Shown here piece after piece: positions 1-7,074 of a DNA stretch of 64,000 bases (the first letter of the stretch is position 1; the number at the start of each line of letters is the position of its first letter). The notes under the pieces were generated by a model, which was not told the DNA's origin, made no database searches, and saw nothing but the letters and a program-made list of their open reading frames with translations. A program made the translations under genes and the position numbers. The DNA lies in assembly GCF_046297875.1 (NCBI RefSeq), contig NZ_JBKBHD010000001.1, positions 1,674,001-1,738,000 of the forward strand, written 5' to 3'. This DNA is from Parvibaculum sp046297875. Its GTDB lineage: Bacteria > Pseudomonadota > Alphaproteobacteria > Parvibaculales > Parvibaculaceae.

Positions 1-2
1 CC

Positions 3-1646
3 GAATTGCTGGACGAGGTCGCGACATTCGCGGGCGTATTGCAGCGGCACGGCATTTCGAAGGGCGACCGCGTTCTCATCTATATGCCGATGGTTCCGGA
101 AGCAGCGATTGCCATGCTCGCCTGTGCGCGGCTCGGCGCGATCCATTCCGTCGTCTTTGGCGGCTTCGCCGCGAAAGAGCTGGCGACGCGCATCGACGAT
201 GCGAAGCCGAAGCTCATCGTGTCGGCCTCCTGCGGGCTCGAGCCCGGCCGTGTCGTTGCCTACAAGCCGCTCATGGACAAGGCGATCGAGATGAGCGCGC
301 ACAAGGTTTCGGGGGCCATCGTGCTTCAGCGCGAGATGGAGGAAGCGCCGCTCATTGAAGGCCAAGATTTCGACTGGGCCTATGAGGTGGAGAAGGCGCG
401 GGCCGCGGGCGCAAAGCCCGATTGCGTCGCCGTTGCCGCCACCGATCCGCTCTATGTGCTCTATACGTCCGGCACCACCGGCAAGCCCAAAGGCGTCGTC
501 CGCGACAATGGCGGGCATATGGTGGCGCTCAAATGGTCGATGAAACATGTCTACGACATGAACCCCGGCGAGGTGTTCTGGGCGGCGTCAGATGTCGGCT
601 GGGTCGTCGGCCATTCATACATTGTCTATGCGCCGCTGTTTCATGGCTGCACGACCATTCTTTTCGAGGGCAAGCCCGTCGGTACGCCGGATGCCGGCAC
701 CTTCTGGCGCGTGATCGCCGATCATGGCGTGAAGGCGCTGTTCACGGCGCCGACCGCCTTCCGCGCCATCCGCAAGGAAGACCCGAAGGCGGAACTCATC
801 GGCAAGTACGATCTCTCGAGATTCGAGGTGCTCTATCTCGCGGGCGAGCGCGCGGACCCCGACACGATCCAGTGGGCGGAGAAGGCGCTTTCGGGCCGGC
901 CGGTGATCGACCATTGGTGGCAGACGGAAACGGGCTGGCCGATGGTGTCGAACCCGATGGGGATCGAGCGGCTGCCGGTGAAATACGGTTCGCCCTCCGT
1001 GGCGCTGCCCGGCTATGAAATTCATGTCGTCGATGAAGCCTGCAAGCCCGTGCCGCCGAACGCGACAGGCGCCATCGTGGTTAAGCTGCCGCTGCCGCCC
1101 GGCTGCCTGCCGACGCTCTGGGAAAACGAGCAGGGCTTCCGCGAAAGCTATCTCGCCGAGTTCCCCGGCTATTACAAGACGGCGGATGCCGGCTATCTCG
1201 ACGAGGACGGATATCTCTATGTGATGAGCCGCACCGACGACATCATCAATGTCGCGGGCCATCGCCTCTCGACCGGCGGCATGGAGGAGGTTCTTGCCGA
1301 GCATCCGGATGTGGCAGAATGCGCGGTTATCGGCATTGCCGATGCGATGAAGGGGCAGGTGCCGGTCGGCTTCCTCGTCATCAATGCGGGCGTGACGCGC
1401 TCTGCCGCCGAGATCGAAGCGGAAGCCGTGCAATTGATCCGTGACCGGATCGGTCCTGTCGCCGCCTTCAAGAAGGCGATGGTGGTGAAGCGCCTGCCGA
1501 AGACGCGCTCGGGCAAGGTGCTGCGCGGAACGATGCGCAAGATTGCCGATGGCGCCGAATGGACGACGCCTGCGACCATCGACGATCCGGCAATCCTCGA
1601 CGAGATCAAGGCCGTACTCACGGAAGCAGGGCTTGTGAAGGGATAA
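3..1646 (+). CDS. prpE: Propionyl-CoA synthetase (AMP-forming), 5' truncated
   Basis: Activates propionate (and probably other short acids) to the acyl-CoA through an acyl-adenylate, in the cytoplasm. The reading frame is open to the left edge, so the N-terminus lies outside the window; about 546 residues are visible of a family length near 630. The ATP-binding signature YTSGTTGKPKG lies at visible residues about 153-163, followed by VVRDNGGH and HWWQTETGWPM, which are typical of PrpE rather than generic acetyl-CoA synthetases. The C-terminal adenylation-lysine motif RSGKVLRG has its lysine near residue 504. An SDR gene follows 63 bp downstream on the same strand. Family assignment is strong; exact substrate preference is inferred. 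Confidence 0.9.
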   Translation, partial: ELLDEVATFAGVLQRHGISKGDRVLIYMPMVPEAAIAMLACARLGAIHSVVFGGFAAKELATRIDDAKPKLIVSASCGLEPGRVVAYKPLMDKAIEMSAHKVSGAIVLQREMEEAPLIEGQDFDWAYEVEKARAAGAKPDCVAVAATDPLYVLYTSGTTGKPKGVVRDNGGHMVALKWSMKHVYDMNPGEVFWAASDVGWVVGHSYIVYAPLFHGCTTILFEGKPVGTPDAGTFWRVIADHGVKALFTAPTAFRAIRKEDPKAELIGKYDLSRFEVLYLAGERADPDTIQWAEKALSGRPVIDHWWQTETGWPMVSNPMGIERLPVKYGSPSVALPGYEIHVVDEACKPVPPNATGAIVVKLPLPPGCLPTLWENEQGFRESYLAEFPGYYKTADAGYLDEDGYLYVMSRTDDIINVAGHRLSTGGMEEVLAEHPDVAECAVIGIADAMKGQVPVGFLVINAGVTRSAAEIEAEAVQLIRDRIGPVAAFKKAMVVKRLPKTRSGKVLRGTMRKIADGAEWTTPATIDDPAILDEIKAVLTEAGLVKG

Positions 1647-1709
1647 TCCACCCCTCCCTTAACTCTGCCACAGGTGCTATAACGCCCGTTCCCCAACAGG
1701 AGCATCGAG

Positions 1710-2537
1710 ATGGCATCCGGCGATCAGTTGAGCGGCAAGGTGGCGATCGTGACCGGCGCGGCTAACGGCATAGGCCGCGCCATTGCGCGAGCCTTTGCGC
1801 GCGAGGGCGCCAAGGTCGTGCTCGCGGATGTAAATGAGGAAGGCGGCGAGCAGGCCGCGGCCGATATCGTCGCCGATGGCGGCGAGGCGATCTTCCGCTA
1901 TTGCGATGTCGGCGAGCGTCTCGATGTACGCAATCTCGTCTGCGCGGCGGGCGATGCCTTCGAGAAGGTCGATATTCTCGTCAACAATGCCGGTGTCGTC
2001 TCGCAGGGCGGCGATTTCCTGACGATGGAAGAGGAAGAATTCGACCGCGTCATCCGCATCAATCTCAAGGGTCAGTTTCTTGTCGGCCAGGCGGTGGCGC
2101 AGCGCATGGTGGCGCAGATCGAGGAGGGCCACGTGCCCGGCACGATCATCAACATGTCGTCGATCAATGCGGTCGTCGCCATTCCGGCGCAGCCCGCCTA
2201 TTCGGCATCGAAGGGCGGTGTGAAGCAGCTCACCGAGGCAATGGCGCTTGCGCTCGCCCCCTACGGCATCCGCGTGAACGCGATCGGTCCGGGCACGATC
2301 CGCACCGAAATGGCGAACACAGCAGCCAATGCACGCGCCGAAGAAGCGATCCTTGCGCGCACGCCGCTTCGCCGCATAGGCGAGCCGGACGAGATCGCCT
2401 CGCTTGCCGTTTTCCTGGCATCCGACGGCGCGAGCTACATGACAGGGCAAACCGTTTATGCCGATGGCGGACGCTTGTCGCTCAACTATACGGCGCTGCC
2501 GCTTGTGAAGCAGAAAGGCAGCGACAGGAAGAAGTAG
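1710..2537 (+). CDS. Short-chain dehydrogenase/reductase (SDR)
   Basis: A 275-residue classical SDR. The nucleotide-binding motif TGAANGIG is at residues 15-22, NNAG near 93-96, a catalytic serine in NMSS and the YSASK catalytic Tyr/Lys pair follow, and a PG near the C-terminal half completes the Rossmann pattern. It is an NAD(P)-dependent oxidoreductase of unknown substrate; closest general resemblance is to 3-oxoacyl-ACP/glucose-dehydrogenase-like SDRs. The ATG at 1710 has AGGAG about 8 bases upstream. It follows the acyl-CoA synthetase gene with a short gap and may be co-transcribed. A strong hairpin ends the unit. Confidence 0.85.
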   Translation: MASGDQLSGKVAIVTGAANGIGRAIARAFAREGAKVVLADVNEEGGEQAAADIVADGGEAIFRYCDVGERLDVRNLVCAAGDAFEKVDILVNNAGVVSQGGDFLTMEEEEFDRVIRINLKGQFLVGQAVAQRMVAQIEEGHVPGTIINMSSINAVVAIPAQPAYSASKGGVKQLTEAMALALAPYGIRVNAIGPGTIRTEMANTAANARAEEAILARTPLRRIGEPDEIASLAVFLASDGASYMTGQTVYADGGRLSLNYTALPLVKQKGSDRKK

Positions 2538-2541
2538 AAAC

Positions 2542-2571
2542 AAAAAAGGCGCGGTCTCCCGCGCCTTTGAT
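2542..2571. terminator. Bidirectional intrinsic terminator
   Basis: Perfect stem GGCGCGG (2548-2554) / CCGCGCC (2559-2565) with loop TCTC, flanked by an A-run on the left and a T-run on the right. It therefore serves both the SDR gene (+) and the convergent trcR gene (-). Confidence 0.8.
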
Positions 2572-2591
2572 TTGCCGTGCGGCGATAAGGA

Positions 2592-3311
2592 TTACTCCTC
2601 GTCGTCCTCGATCTTCACATCCTTCAGCTTCGCGAAAACGCTGTCGGCGTCGTAGGATTTTTTCTCTTCCTGCACTTCCGGCGCGGCGATGGTCGCCACT
2701 GCAGGCTCCGGTGCGGTCGTCTCGCTCGCCGGCAGCAGCGTTTCCGATGTACCGGAGGCCTTTGCGGCCTTCTTGCGCTCGCGCTCGGCCTTGCGGGCCG
2801 CCTTCTGCACCACCGCATCAAGTTCGATCTGCGAGCAGAGGCCGAGCGTCACCGGGTCCACCGGCTTGATGTTTGGCGAGTTCCAGTGGCTGCGGTCGCG
2901 GATCGACTGGATCGTCGGCTTGGTCGTGCCGACGAGCTTCGAAATCTGCGCATCCGTCAGTTCCGGGTGGTTGCGGAGCAGCCATGCGATGGCGTCCGGC
3001 CGGTCCTGGCGGCGCGATACGGGCGTGTAGCGCGGGCCCTTGCGCGGTGCGATGGGCGGCAGCTTGTATTTGCTCTCGGAGGCCTGCAAGCGCGCATCCG
3101 GGTCGTTCTGGCAGCGCTCGATTTCGGCGCGGGTCAACTGGCCGGAGGCAACCGGGTCCATGCCCTTGATGCCCTGCGCCACGTCGCCATCGGCGATGCC
3201 CTTCACCTCGAGAACGTGAAGACCGCAATATTCCGCCACCTGGTCGAAGGTGAGCGAGGTGTTCTCGACGAGCCAGACGGCCGTCGCCTTGGGCATAAGG
3301 GGCTGAGACAT
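2592..3311 (-). CDS. trcR: DUF1013 protein, TrcR-type cell-cycle transcriptional regulator
   Basis: A 239-residue protein of the alphaproteobacterial DUF1013 family, annotated in current databases as cell-cycle transcriptional regulator TrcR. The conserved N-terminus (MPKATAVWLVENTSLTF) is followed by helix-turn-helix-like segments, including LTDAQISKLVGTTKPTIQSI around residues 117-136. The C-terminal third is a basic then acidic low-complexity tail, with lysine/arginine repeats followed by an EDDEE end. The start at 3311 was chosen because AGAGGA precedes it; an in-frame ATG 54 bases further up lacks family support. A CTATAT -10-like hexamer lies on the minus strand at plus positions 3384-3389, without a good -35. 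Function in this organism is inferred from the family. Confidence 0.82.
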   Translation of the reverse strand: MSQPLMPKATAVWLVENTSLTFDQVAEYCGLHVLEVKGIADGDVAQGIKGMDPVASGQLTRAEIERCQNDPDARLQASESKYKLPPIAPRKGPRYTPVSRRQDRPDAIAWLLRNHPELTDAQISKLVGTTKPTIQSIRDRSHWNSPNIKPVDPVTLGLCSQIELDAVVQKAARKAERERKKAAKASGTSETLLPASETTAPEPAVATIAAPEVQEEKKSYDADSVFAKLKDVKIEDDEE

Positions 3312-3452
3312 GTCAATTCCTCTGATCCATCCGGGGCTTTCCGGATAAACCGCTTTTTCCATCAATGAGTGGATATGGCCGTTATATAGGGCGAAAAAGC
3401 GGTCAATGAAAGCGGAATGATGGGCGAGGGCGGTTTCGGCAAGGCTGAATGA

Positions 3453-3485
3453 AAAAGGCCGGAACCCTGCGGATTCCGGCCCTTT
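3453..3485 (-). terminator. Intrinsic terminator of the SYLF-domain gene
   Basis: Stem GGCCGGAA (3457-3464) / TTCCGGCC (3474-3481); read on the minus strand it ends in a T5 run. It lies just past the stop codon at 3505 and isolates trcR from the upstream gene. Confidence 0.8.
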
Positions 3486-3504
3486 TGCCCGCGTTTCGGG
3501 ACAA

Positions 3505-4065
3505 TCAGCGCTTGATCTGGGTGATCTTGGTGCCCTCGATGCTGACCCCGGCCATCAGGCCCTGCTGGTCGAATACGAAGGCATAGGCATCGTCCCGGAG
3601 CGTCGAGGTCGAGAGGTTCTTCGCCACCCCTTCATCGACCACCACGACCGTCGGGCCGACGCCGAGTTCCCAGCCGTGAGTTTCTTTGACGTGGCCGACC
3701 GCTTCGTCGTTCATCAGGAAGACGGCATAGCCATAGGACTGCGCACCTGCCTGCAGACCCCAGGAGCCGGTGACGGAGTTGTAGTAATCCACCACTTCGC
3801 CATCTTCTTTCATCACGCCCTCGCCATAGGCGCCGCCGAAGACGAGACCGGCCTTGACGATGTTCGGGAAGACGAGCACGGCTTCAGCCTCGCCGGAAAT
3901 TTCCTTCGCGACGGGGTTCGTCGCATAGAGGCTTTCAAGCGCCATCTCGGCCTGCTGGTTCAGCTCCTCCGCTGTCGCGGCATTTGCCATATTTGCGGAT
4001 GCGATCGAGCCTGCGGCAGTGAGAGCGACGGCAAGGCCCATGAATTTACGCCGAGTGTGAAACAT
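3505..4065 (-). CDS. YSC84/SYLF-domain lipid-binding protein with Tat-like signal
   Basis: A 186-residue exported protein. The N-terminus carries a twin-arginine motif (TRRKFMG, residues 4-10), then a hydrophobic core and a likely cleavage after ANA near residue 29. The mature part is a SYLF domain: AVLVFPNIVKAGLVFGG and SYGYAVFLMN are characteristic, and the C-terminal VFDQQGLMAG is the family ending. SYLF proteins bind phosphoinositides in eukaryotes; the bacterial periplasmic members have no settled function. It stands alone between its own terminator and the next gene upstream on the same strand. Export by Tat rather than Sec is inferred from the RR motif. Confidence 0.8.
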   Translation of the reverse strand: MFHTRRKFMGLAVALTAAGSIASANMANAATAEELNQQAEMALESLYATNPVAKEISGEAEAVLVFPNIVKAGLVFGGAYGEGVMKEDGEVVDYYNSVTGSWGLQAGAQSYGYAVFLMNDEAVGHVKETHGWELGVGPTVVVVDEGVAKNLSTSTLRDDAYAFVFDQQGLMAGVSIEGTKITQIKR

Positions 4066-4211
4066 GTGTCATTTCCCTGTTCGGTTTCGGAATCCAGTCC
4101 GGGCTTGATCCCTGTACGGAATTTCATCCGTTCAGAGGCCAGTCCGTTGCCATAACTATTCATGGCGCGGCGTTTGGTTCCGAAATGCGACGGGAAAAGC
4201 CCGACCCTCAC

Positions 4212-5207
4212 TCACACGGTGAGGACGATCTTGCCGATATGGCTGCTGCTTTCCATGAGGGCATGCGCCTTTGCGGCTTCTGCCAGCGGGAAAGTGCTGT
4301 CCACCAGCGGCTTCACGCGTCCAGCCTCGATCAGCGGCCACACTTTCGCCTCAAGTGCGCTTGCGAGCGTCGCCTTTTCCTCGATGCTGCGCGGGCGGAG
4401 CGTCGAGCCGGTCAGCGTCAGTCTTTTCAGCATGACCGGCATGAAGTTCACTTCCGCCGTCGGGCCATTCAGGAAAGCAATGGAGACAATACGGCCGTCC
4501 TGTGCGGCGGACAGGATATTCTTCTGGATGTAGTCGCCGCCCACCATGTCGAGGATCACATCTGCGCCGCGGCCGCCGGTGAGGCTCTTCACTTCGGCGG
4601 TGAAATCCTTGTCGCGATAGTTGATCGTCTCGGCGCCGAGCTTTTCACAAGCCGCGCATTTTTCGGCAGAGCCTGCGGTTGCGATGACGCGTGCGCCGAA
4701 GGCCACGGCAAGCTGAATTGCGGTCGTGCCGATGCCGCTTGTGCCACCATGAATGAGAAAGGTCTCACCTGCCTTCAGTGCACCGCGCTCGAAGACATTG
4801 GTCCAGACGGTGAAGAATGTTTCGGGCAGCGCCGCGGCTTCGACAGCGGAAAGGCCCTTCGGGATGGGCAGCGCATGGGCCTCATGCGCGAGGCAATATT
4901 CCGCATAGCCGCCACCGCCGACCAGCGCGCAGACGCGGTCGCCCGACTTCCAGCGCGTGACGCCAGGGCCTGTGGCGATGACTTCGCCCGCCACTTCAAG
5001 GCCCGGCGTATCCGGCGCTCCCGGCGGCGGCGGATAGAGGCCCATGCGCTGGATCGTGTCCGGCCGGTTGACGCCCGCCGCCTCCACCCGGATCAGGATT
5101 TCGCCTTGGCCGGGCTCCGGTGTCCCGATCTCGCGCAATTCCAGCACTTCGGGCCCGCCCGGCTCGCGAATGGCCACGGATTTCATGATCTTTGGCAGGC
5201 TTGTCAT
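4212..5207 (-). CDS. NAD(P)H-quinone oxidoreductase, zinc-independent MDR family
   Basis: A 331-residue medium-chain dehydrogenase/reductase of the quinone oxidoreductase branch, similar to PIG3/Qor. The N-terminal GroES-like domain contains VEAAGVNRPD and GLEVAGEV. The Rossmann domain has HGGTSGIGTTAIQLA (motif around 146-160) and VILDMVGGDY. Structural zinc cysteines are absent, as usual for this subgroup. The start at 5207 is supported by GGAGGAAA just upstream; the open frame continues 330 bases further but that extension is arginine/serine-rich and overlaps the divergent DUF1192 gene, so it was rejected. Likely role is two-electron quinone or enone reduction. Confidence 0.87.
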   Translation of the reverse strand: MTSLPKIMKSVAIREPGGPEVLELREIGTPEPGQGEILIRVEAAGVNRPDTIQRMGLYPPPPGAPDTPGLEVAGEVIATGPGVTRWKSGDRVCALVGGGGYAEYCLAHEAHALPIPKGLSAVEAAALPETFFTVWTNVFERGALKAGETFLIHGGTSGIGTTAIQLAVAFGARVIATAGSAEKCAACEKLGAETINYRDKDFTAEVKSLTGGRGADVILDMVGGDYIQKNILSAAQDGRIVSIAFLNGPTAEVNFMPVMLKRLTLTGSTLRPRSIEEKATLASALEAKVWPLIEAGRVKPLVDSTFPLAEAAKAHALMESSSHIGKIVLTV

Positions 5208-5307
5208 GTCGTTTCCTCCGGGGCTGGTGGCGTTCGGGGCGGGTTGCAGGTCTAACTTGGGGGCTTCAGACTGGCAACAAGGGCGGCGCGAAGGCAGGAG
5301 GACCGGC

Positions 5308-5508
5308 ATGGACAAGGACGATCTGGAGCCGCGCCGCAGGCGGGGAGAGGCGCTGGAGGCGCTTGGCCGCGAGGACCTGGCCCTTCTCGGGATTGAGGAG
5401 CTGAACGAACGAATCACTGCGCTCGAGACCGAAATTGCACGAATCCGCGCCCAGCTCGAAAAAAAGCATGGTTCATTGTCGGCGGCGGAAGCGATTTTCA
5501 AGAAATAG
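5308..5508 (+). CDS. DUF1192 small coiled-coil protein
   Basis: A 66-residue protein of the alphaproteobacterial DUF1192 family: acidic/basic N-terminus, then LGREDLALLGIEELNERI and an EIARIRAQLEKK helix, likely a short coiled coil. The ATG at 5308 has AGGAGGA ideally spaced upstream. It is divergent from the quinone oxidoreductase gene, with 100 bp between them. The molecular role is unknown. Confidence 0.82.
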   Translation: MDKDDLEPRRRRGEALEALGREDLALLGIEELNERITALETEIARIRAQLEKKHGSLSAAEAIFKK

Positions 5509-5614
5509 GCACGCGGTCCTAATCCCTTCCACCGCATAGGGTTTTTCTAGGGTGTTTCCCCAGTGTCCTGCGGCTGCCCAAGGCCGCATCACCCGCGTCA
5601 AATTGCCACAAGAT

Positions 5615-5629
5615 TAACTTCCTGTTAGG
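5615..5629 (+). promoter_or_regulatory. Near-match CtrA-type box
   Basis: TTAA-N7-TTAG, 7 of 8 bases of the alphaproteobacterial CtrA consensus TTAA-N7-TTAA. It sits immediately before the small-RNA candidate and about 270 bp before rcdA. A possible but weak sigma-70-like pair (TTGCCA at 5603-5608, TAGGAA at 5626-5631) overlaps it. Confidence 0.35.
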
Positions 5630-5639
5630 AATGATGTCG

Positions 5640-5756
5640 CTAGGGTGACCTTGCGTAATCCAGTCTTCTGGATTTCTGAGTGGCTCCTATCCACTCTGTT
5701 TGACGCCTCCCTGTTAGAACTGGGCCGCGGGCTTTCCCGCGGCTCTTTTTTATTTT
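5640..5756 (+). ncRNA. Candidate trans-acting small RNA with three hairpins and intrinsic terminator
   Basis: The intergenic space between DUF1192 and rcdA holds a compact structured transcript. Hairpin 1 is AATCCAG (5657-5663) / CTGGATT (5668-5674), loop TCTT. Hairpin 2 is GAGTGG (5678-5683) / CCACTC (5691-5696). A single-stranded linker follows that contains GCCTCCC, complementary to a ribosome-binding site. Last is a perfect terminator stem GCCGCGGG (5724-5731) / CCCGCGGC (5736-5743) followed by TCTTTTTTATTTT. The 5' end is not certain. The layout and the CCTCCC linker resemble alphaproteobacterial sRNAs of the suhB/alpha-r8 type, but this was not checked by covariance search. No protein-like reading frame is present in 5509-5894. 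Confidence 0.65.
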
Positions 5757-5894
5757 CCGGGCCATTTCCGCCATTGTCCCAATTCCGTGCGCCGGCCGGT
5801 GGCACGAGAATTGATCCTTCCTGTCTCGAGTGTGCCGGATTGGGGCTGTTGCCTTATTTCGCCGGCGAATTAGAAGCGGGACGGGGAGCAAGGC

Positions 5895-6482
5895 ATGAGC
5901 GGTTACGAAAATACGGATGACGAAGTTGTGTTTGCGGGTGCGGATTGCGTCTCGCTTGCCGATTTCATGGCGTCCGGTCTTTTTCAGCGCACCTATGCGG
6001 AAGGTATGCAGCTTGTCGAGGAGACTTCGGCCTATCTCGACGGACCGGGCCGCGAGGCTGCCCGTGCGCTGCCGCGCGAGGCATCGCTCGCCTATGCGGG
6101 CGAGAGCATGCGCCTTACCACGCGGCTGATGCAGGTCGCCTCCTGGCTGCTGGTACGCAAGGCCGTCCATGAAGGCGAAATGACTATCGAGGAAGCCAAT
6201 TCCGAGAAGTATCGCCTCGCCACCAAGGAAATTGCCCGCCAGCCGCGTTTCGATGGCGCCGAGGCGCTGCCGGCGCGGCTTCAGGAGCTGATTGAGCGCT
6301 CGGAGCGGCTTTATGCCCGCGTCGAACGCCTCGATACGCGGCTTCGTGCAGCGGGGCCTGCCATTGCGCAGCACCATCCGCTGGCCGACCAGCTTCGCCG
6401 CGTCGAGGCCTTCTTCCGCGAAAGTCTTGCTGCGGAGTTCCCCCGGCCGCAATTCGGTCGCCGCAAGCACCGCCCGGAATAA
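5895..6482 (+). CDS. rcdA: DUF1465 protein, RcdA-type regulator of CtrA degradation
   Basis: A 195-residue all-helical protein of the DUF1465 family, the family of Caulobacter RcdA, an adaptor that helps present CtrA and other substrates to ClpXP together with CpdR and PopA. Diagnostic segments are FMASGLFQRTYAEGMQLVEE, LPREASLAYAGESMRLTTRL and LMQVASWLLVRKAV, followed by a helix-rich C-terminal half and a basic tail. The ATG at 5895 has GGGGAG upstream. It is preceded by the small-RNA candidate and followed by a strong terminator. Family membership is confident; the RcdA role in this organism is by analogy. Confidence 0.8.
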   Translation: MSGYENTDDEVVFAGADCVSLADFMASGLFQRTYAEGMQLVEETSAYLDGPGREAARALPREASLAYAGESMRLTTRLMQVASWLLVRKAVHEGEMTIEEANSEKYRLATKEIARQPRFDGAEALPARLQELIERSERLYARVERLDTRLRAAGPAIAQHHPLADQLRRVEAFFRESLAAEFPRPQFGRRKHRPE

Positions 6483-6507
6483 CTACTTTCGGACTACCCA
6501 AAAAAGA

Positions 6508-6536
6508 AAAGCCCCGCGCAAGCGGGGCTTTTCGTC
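6508..6536. terminator. Bidirectional intrinsic terminator
   Basis: Perfect stem AAAAGCCCCGC (6508-6518) / GCGGGGCTTTT (6523-6533) with loop GCAA, between convergent rcdA (+) and rpmE (-). Confidence 0.85.
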
Positions 6537-6555
6537 TGTCTCGAGGTGCTCGAGG

Positions 6556-6777
6556 TCAGCCGCTGATAAAGCCGAACTTCTTGTTGAACCGGCTCACACG
6601 GCCGCCACGATCAAGAAGCTGCTGGCCGCCGCCCGTCCAGGCCGGGTGCGTGGTCGGGTCGATGTCGAGAACGAGCGTGTCGCCATCCGAACCATAGGTC
6701 GAACGGGTCTTGTAGGTCGTTCCATCGTTCATCTGGACCGTGATGAAGTGGTAGTCCGGATGGGTATCTTTCTTCAT
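6556..6777 (-). CDS. rpmE: 50S ribosomal protein L31, cysteine-free form
   Basis: A 73-residue L31 starting MKKDTHPDYHFITVQMNDG. The four zinc-binding cysteines of the classical enterobacterial L31 are all absent, and the segment TGGGQQLLDRGGRVSRFNKK replaces the usual short tail, so this is the zinc-independent C- type, usual in alphaproteobacteria. It is a monocistronic gene with its own promoter and terminator. Confidence 0.93.
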   Translation of the reverse strand: MKKDTHPDYHFITVQMNDGTTYKTRSTYGSDGDTLVLDIDPTTHPAWTGGGQQLLDRGGRVSRFNKKFGFISG

Positions 6778-6877
6778 GGCTTGCGCCTTTCGGAAGCGGG
6801 CCGAAGGGGCCCCATGTGCCTGTCTGGGCGCGCAGAACTAGCCCTTGAAAGGCTCGCCCGCGCTGCCGGAATGGGGG

Positions 6878-6906
6878 CTTATAACGAAGGCCGGAGTGGG
6901 TTGCAA
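6878..6906 (-). promoter_or_regulatory. Sigma-70-type promoter of rpmE
   Basis: On the minus strand: TTGCAA (plus 6901-6906), 17-bp spacer, TATAAG (plus 6878-6883). Predicted transcription start is near 6871, giving a leader of roughly 95 bases before the rpmE ATG at 6777. The rest of the 6778-7074 gap holds no gene that I can support. Confidence 0.65.
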
Positions 6907-7074
6907 GGCCGGTTTTCGGCGCTTTCGGGCGAAGATGCCGCATCCTCGGCGCTGCCTTGCCGTTGCCCCGCCGCCGCGCCGGTTGCTATATCTGCCCCGC
7001 GCCAGAAAATCCCCCGAAACGCGACAATTTAGGGCAGGGTGGCGGCCCTGAAATGCCGCACTTGGCTGAGTTGA

